Assembly: GCA_014058105.1 (NCBI GenBank)
Contig: JACGCM010000940.1
Coordinates: 930,001 to 994,000, forward strand
Source of the DNA: Kingdonia uniflora
Lineage: Eukaryota; Streptophyta; Magnoliopsida; Ranunculales; Circaeasteraceae
Direction: 5' to 3'
Length of the DNA stretch: 64,000 nt
Shown in pieces: positions 63,660 to 64,000 of the stretch. A model generated the notes under the pieces. That model ran no database searches. It was not told where the DNA came from and was given only the letters and a program-made list of their open reading frames with translations. Position numbers and translations under genes: made by a program. How positions within the stretch are numbered: the first letter of the stretch is position 1; each line of letters opens with the position of its first letter.

Positions 63660-64000
63660 TATTTTCTTGTTAATGGTGTTCCCTCTCCTTTGTTCTCCCC
63701 CAGAGGGCTTGACAAGAAGATCCCCTTTCTCCTTACATTTTTATGTTATGTGCTGAGATTTTGTCTAAAAGTTTTCGTTTTATTGCTTCATCCTCTAAAT
63801 TTCTTGGTATAAAAGCCTCAAGACAAGGTCCTAAAATCTCACATCTTCTCTTTGCTGATGATTGTATGATTTTTGCTCCTGCTTCTTCTGCAGCCTACTC
63901 TATGATCAATTCTCTGTTGCAATTGTATGCCAGTGTCTCTAGCTAGCATGTTAATCTTGCTAAAAGCTCTCTCACCTTTTCCAGAAACTTTAATAGGCAT
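63660..64000 (+). pseudogene. LINE reverse transcriptase fragment, cut by window end
   Basis: FLVNGVPSPLFSP-type sequence at 63,665-63,705 precedes a broken GLRQGDP motif. After a shift, FLGIKASRQGPKISHLLFAD and DCMIFAPASS carry the FADD catalytic box at 63,855-63,870, which is intact. VNLAKSSLTFSRN follows to the window end. The upstream RT part is lacking. Confidence 0.8.

Larger units (their letters stand above)
61220..64000 (+). mobile_element. LINE on plus strand, continuing past the window
   Basis: A non-coding 5' part has a TATA-like CCTATATATAGAGG at 61,311. ORF1 pieces and an RT domain follow. The endonuclease and first part of RT appear deleted between about 63,550 and 63,660. The 5' limit is approximate. 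It runs off the right edge. Confidence 0.65.

Noticed and set aside
1..64000. tRNA and rRNA genes
   Set aside because: No cloverleaf or rRNA core sequence was noticed by eye; a tRNAscan or Rfam search was not possible.

Overview
The window looks like nuclear DNA of a dicotyledonous plant. It is AT-rich, its few gene remnants have plant-type introns, and their best family matches are plant proteins (IST1-like, LESV, At4g18593-type zinc domain, TRM61, RPB2, ARF). Almost everything else is transposable-element sequence, mostly decayed and deeply nested. No family call was checked by a database search; all rest on recognised motifs. The species cannot be named from the sequence.

1-6.3 kb: broken pieces of three unrelated genes (IST1-like and LESV-like on +, a DUSP12-type zinc-binding exon on -), a probable solo LTR and a duplicated block. 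6.3-17 kb: one minus-strand LINE (ORF1, endonuclease, RT, RNase H) cut in two places. One cut holds a 2.4-kb non-autonomous LTR element (TSD ATGCC), the other a plus-strand LINE (11-bp TSD). The whole stack interrupts a duplicated block whose uninterrupted copy lies at 0.7-1.2 kb. 17-21 kb: non-coding sequence and a LINE 3' fragment.

21-48.6 kb is the most interesting part: a head-to-tail series of PIF/Harbinger elements separated by single TTA target sites. H1 (about 20,965-28,835) carries a DDE transposase, a Myb/SANT-like accessory gene and a plant mobile domain (PMD) gene. H2 (28,839-42,581) is a short derivative split by a 13.3-kb CACTA-type element (28,969-42,258, TSD ATT). That CACTA element carries RPB2 and ARF gene pieces and a LINE remnant. 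It also contains H3 (29,302-35,702, TSD TTA), a second Harbinger family that again has PMD, transposase and Myb genes. H4 (42,585-44,023) is a deletion derivative that fuses the transposase start of the H1 family to its PMD start. H5 (from 44,027) is a third Harbinger-type unit with a transposase, a GRF-type zinc-finger gene and another PMD gene. Thus three different Harbinger lineages here are associated with PMD genes, two of them with family-specific palindromes at the ends and again on the inner side of the PMD gene.

48.6-52.4 kb holds nothing recognisable. 52.4-55.3 kb is a LINE inserted into a repeat whose empty copy starts the window. 55.7-57.1 kb has the only intact-looking host coding sequence: the first coding exon of a tRNA m1A58 methyltransferase catalytic subunit (TRM61), with a 5'UTR intron and a 10-codon uORF. 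The rest of that gene is not in the window; the putative first coding intron holds a minus-strand LINE with a 500-bp MITE. 61.2-64 kb is the start of another LINE that runs off the end.

Nearly every transposon gene has stops or frameshifts, so most mobile elements look inactive.
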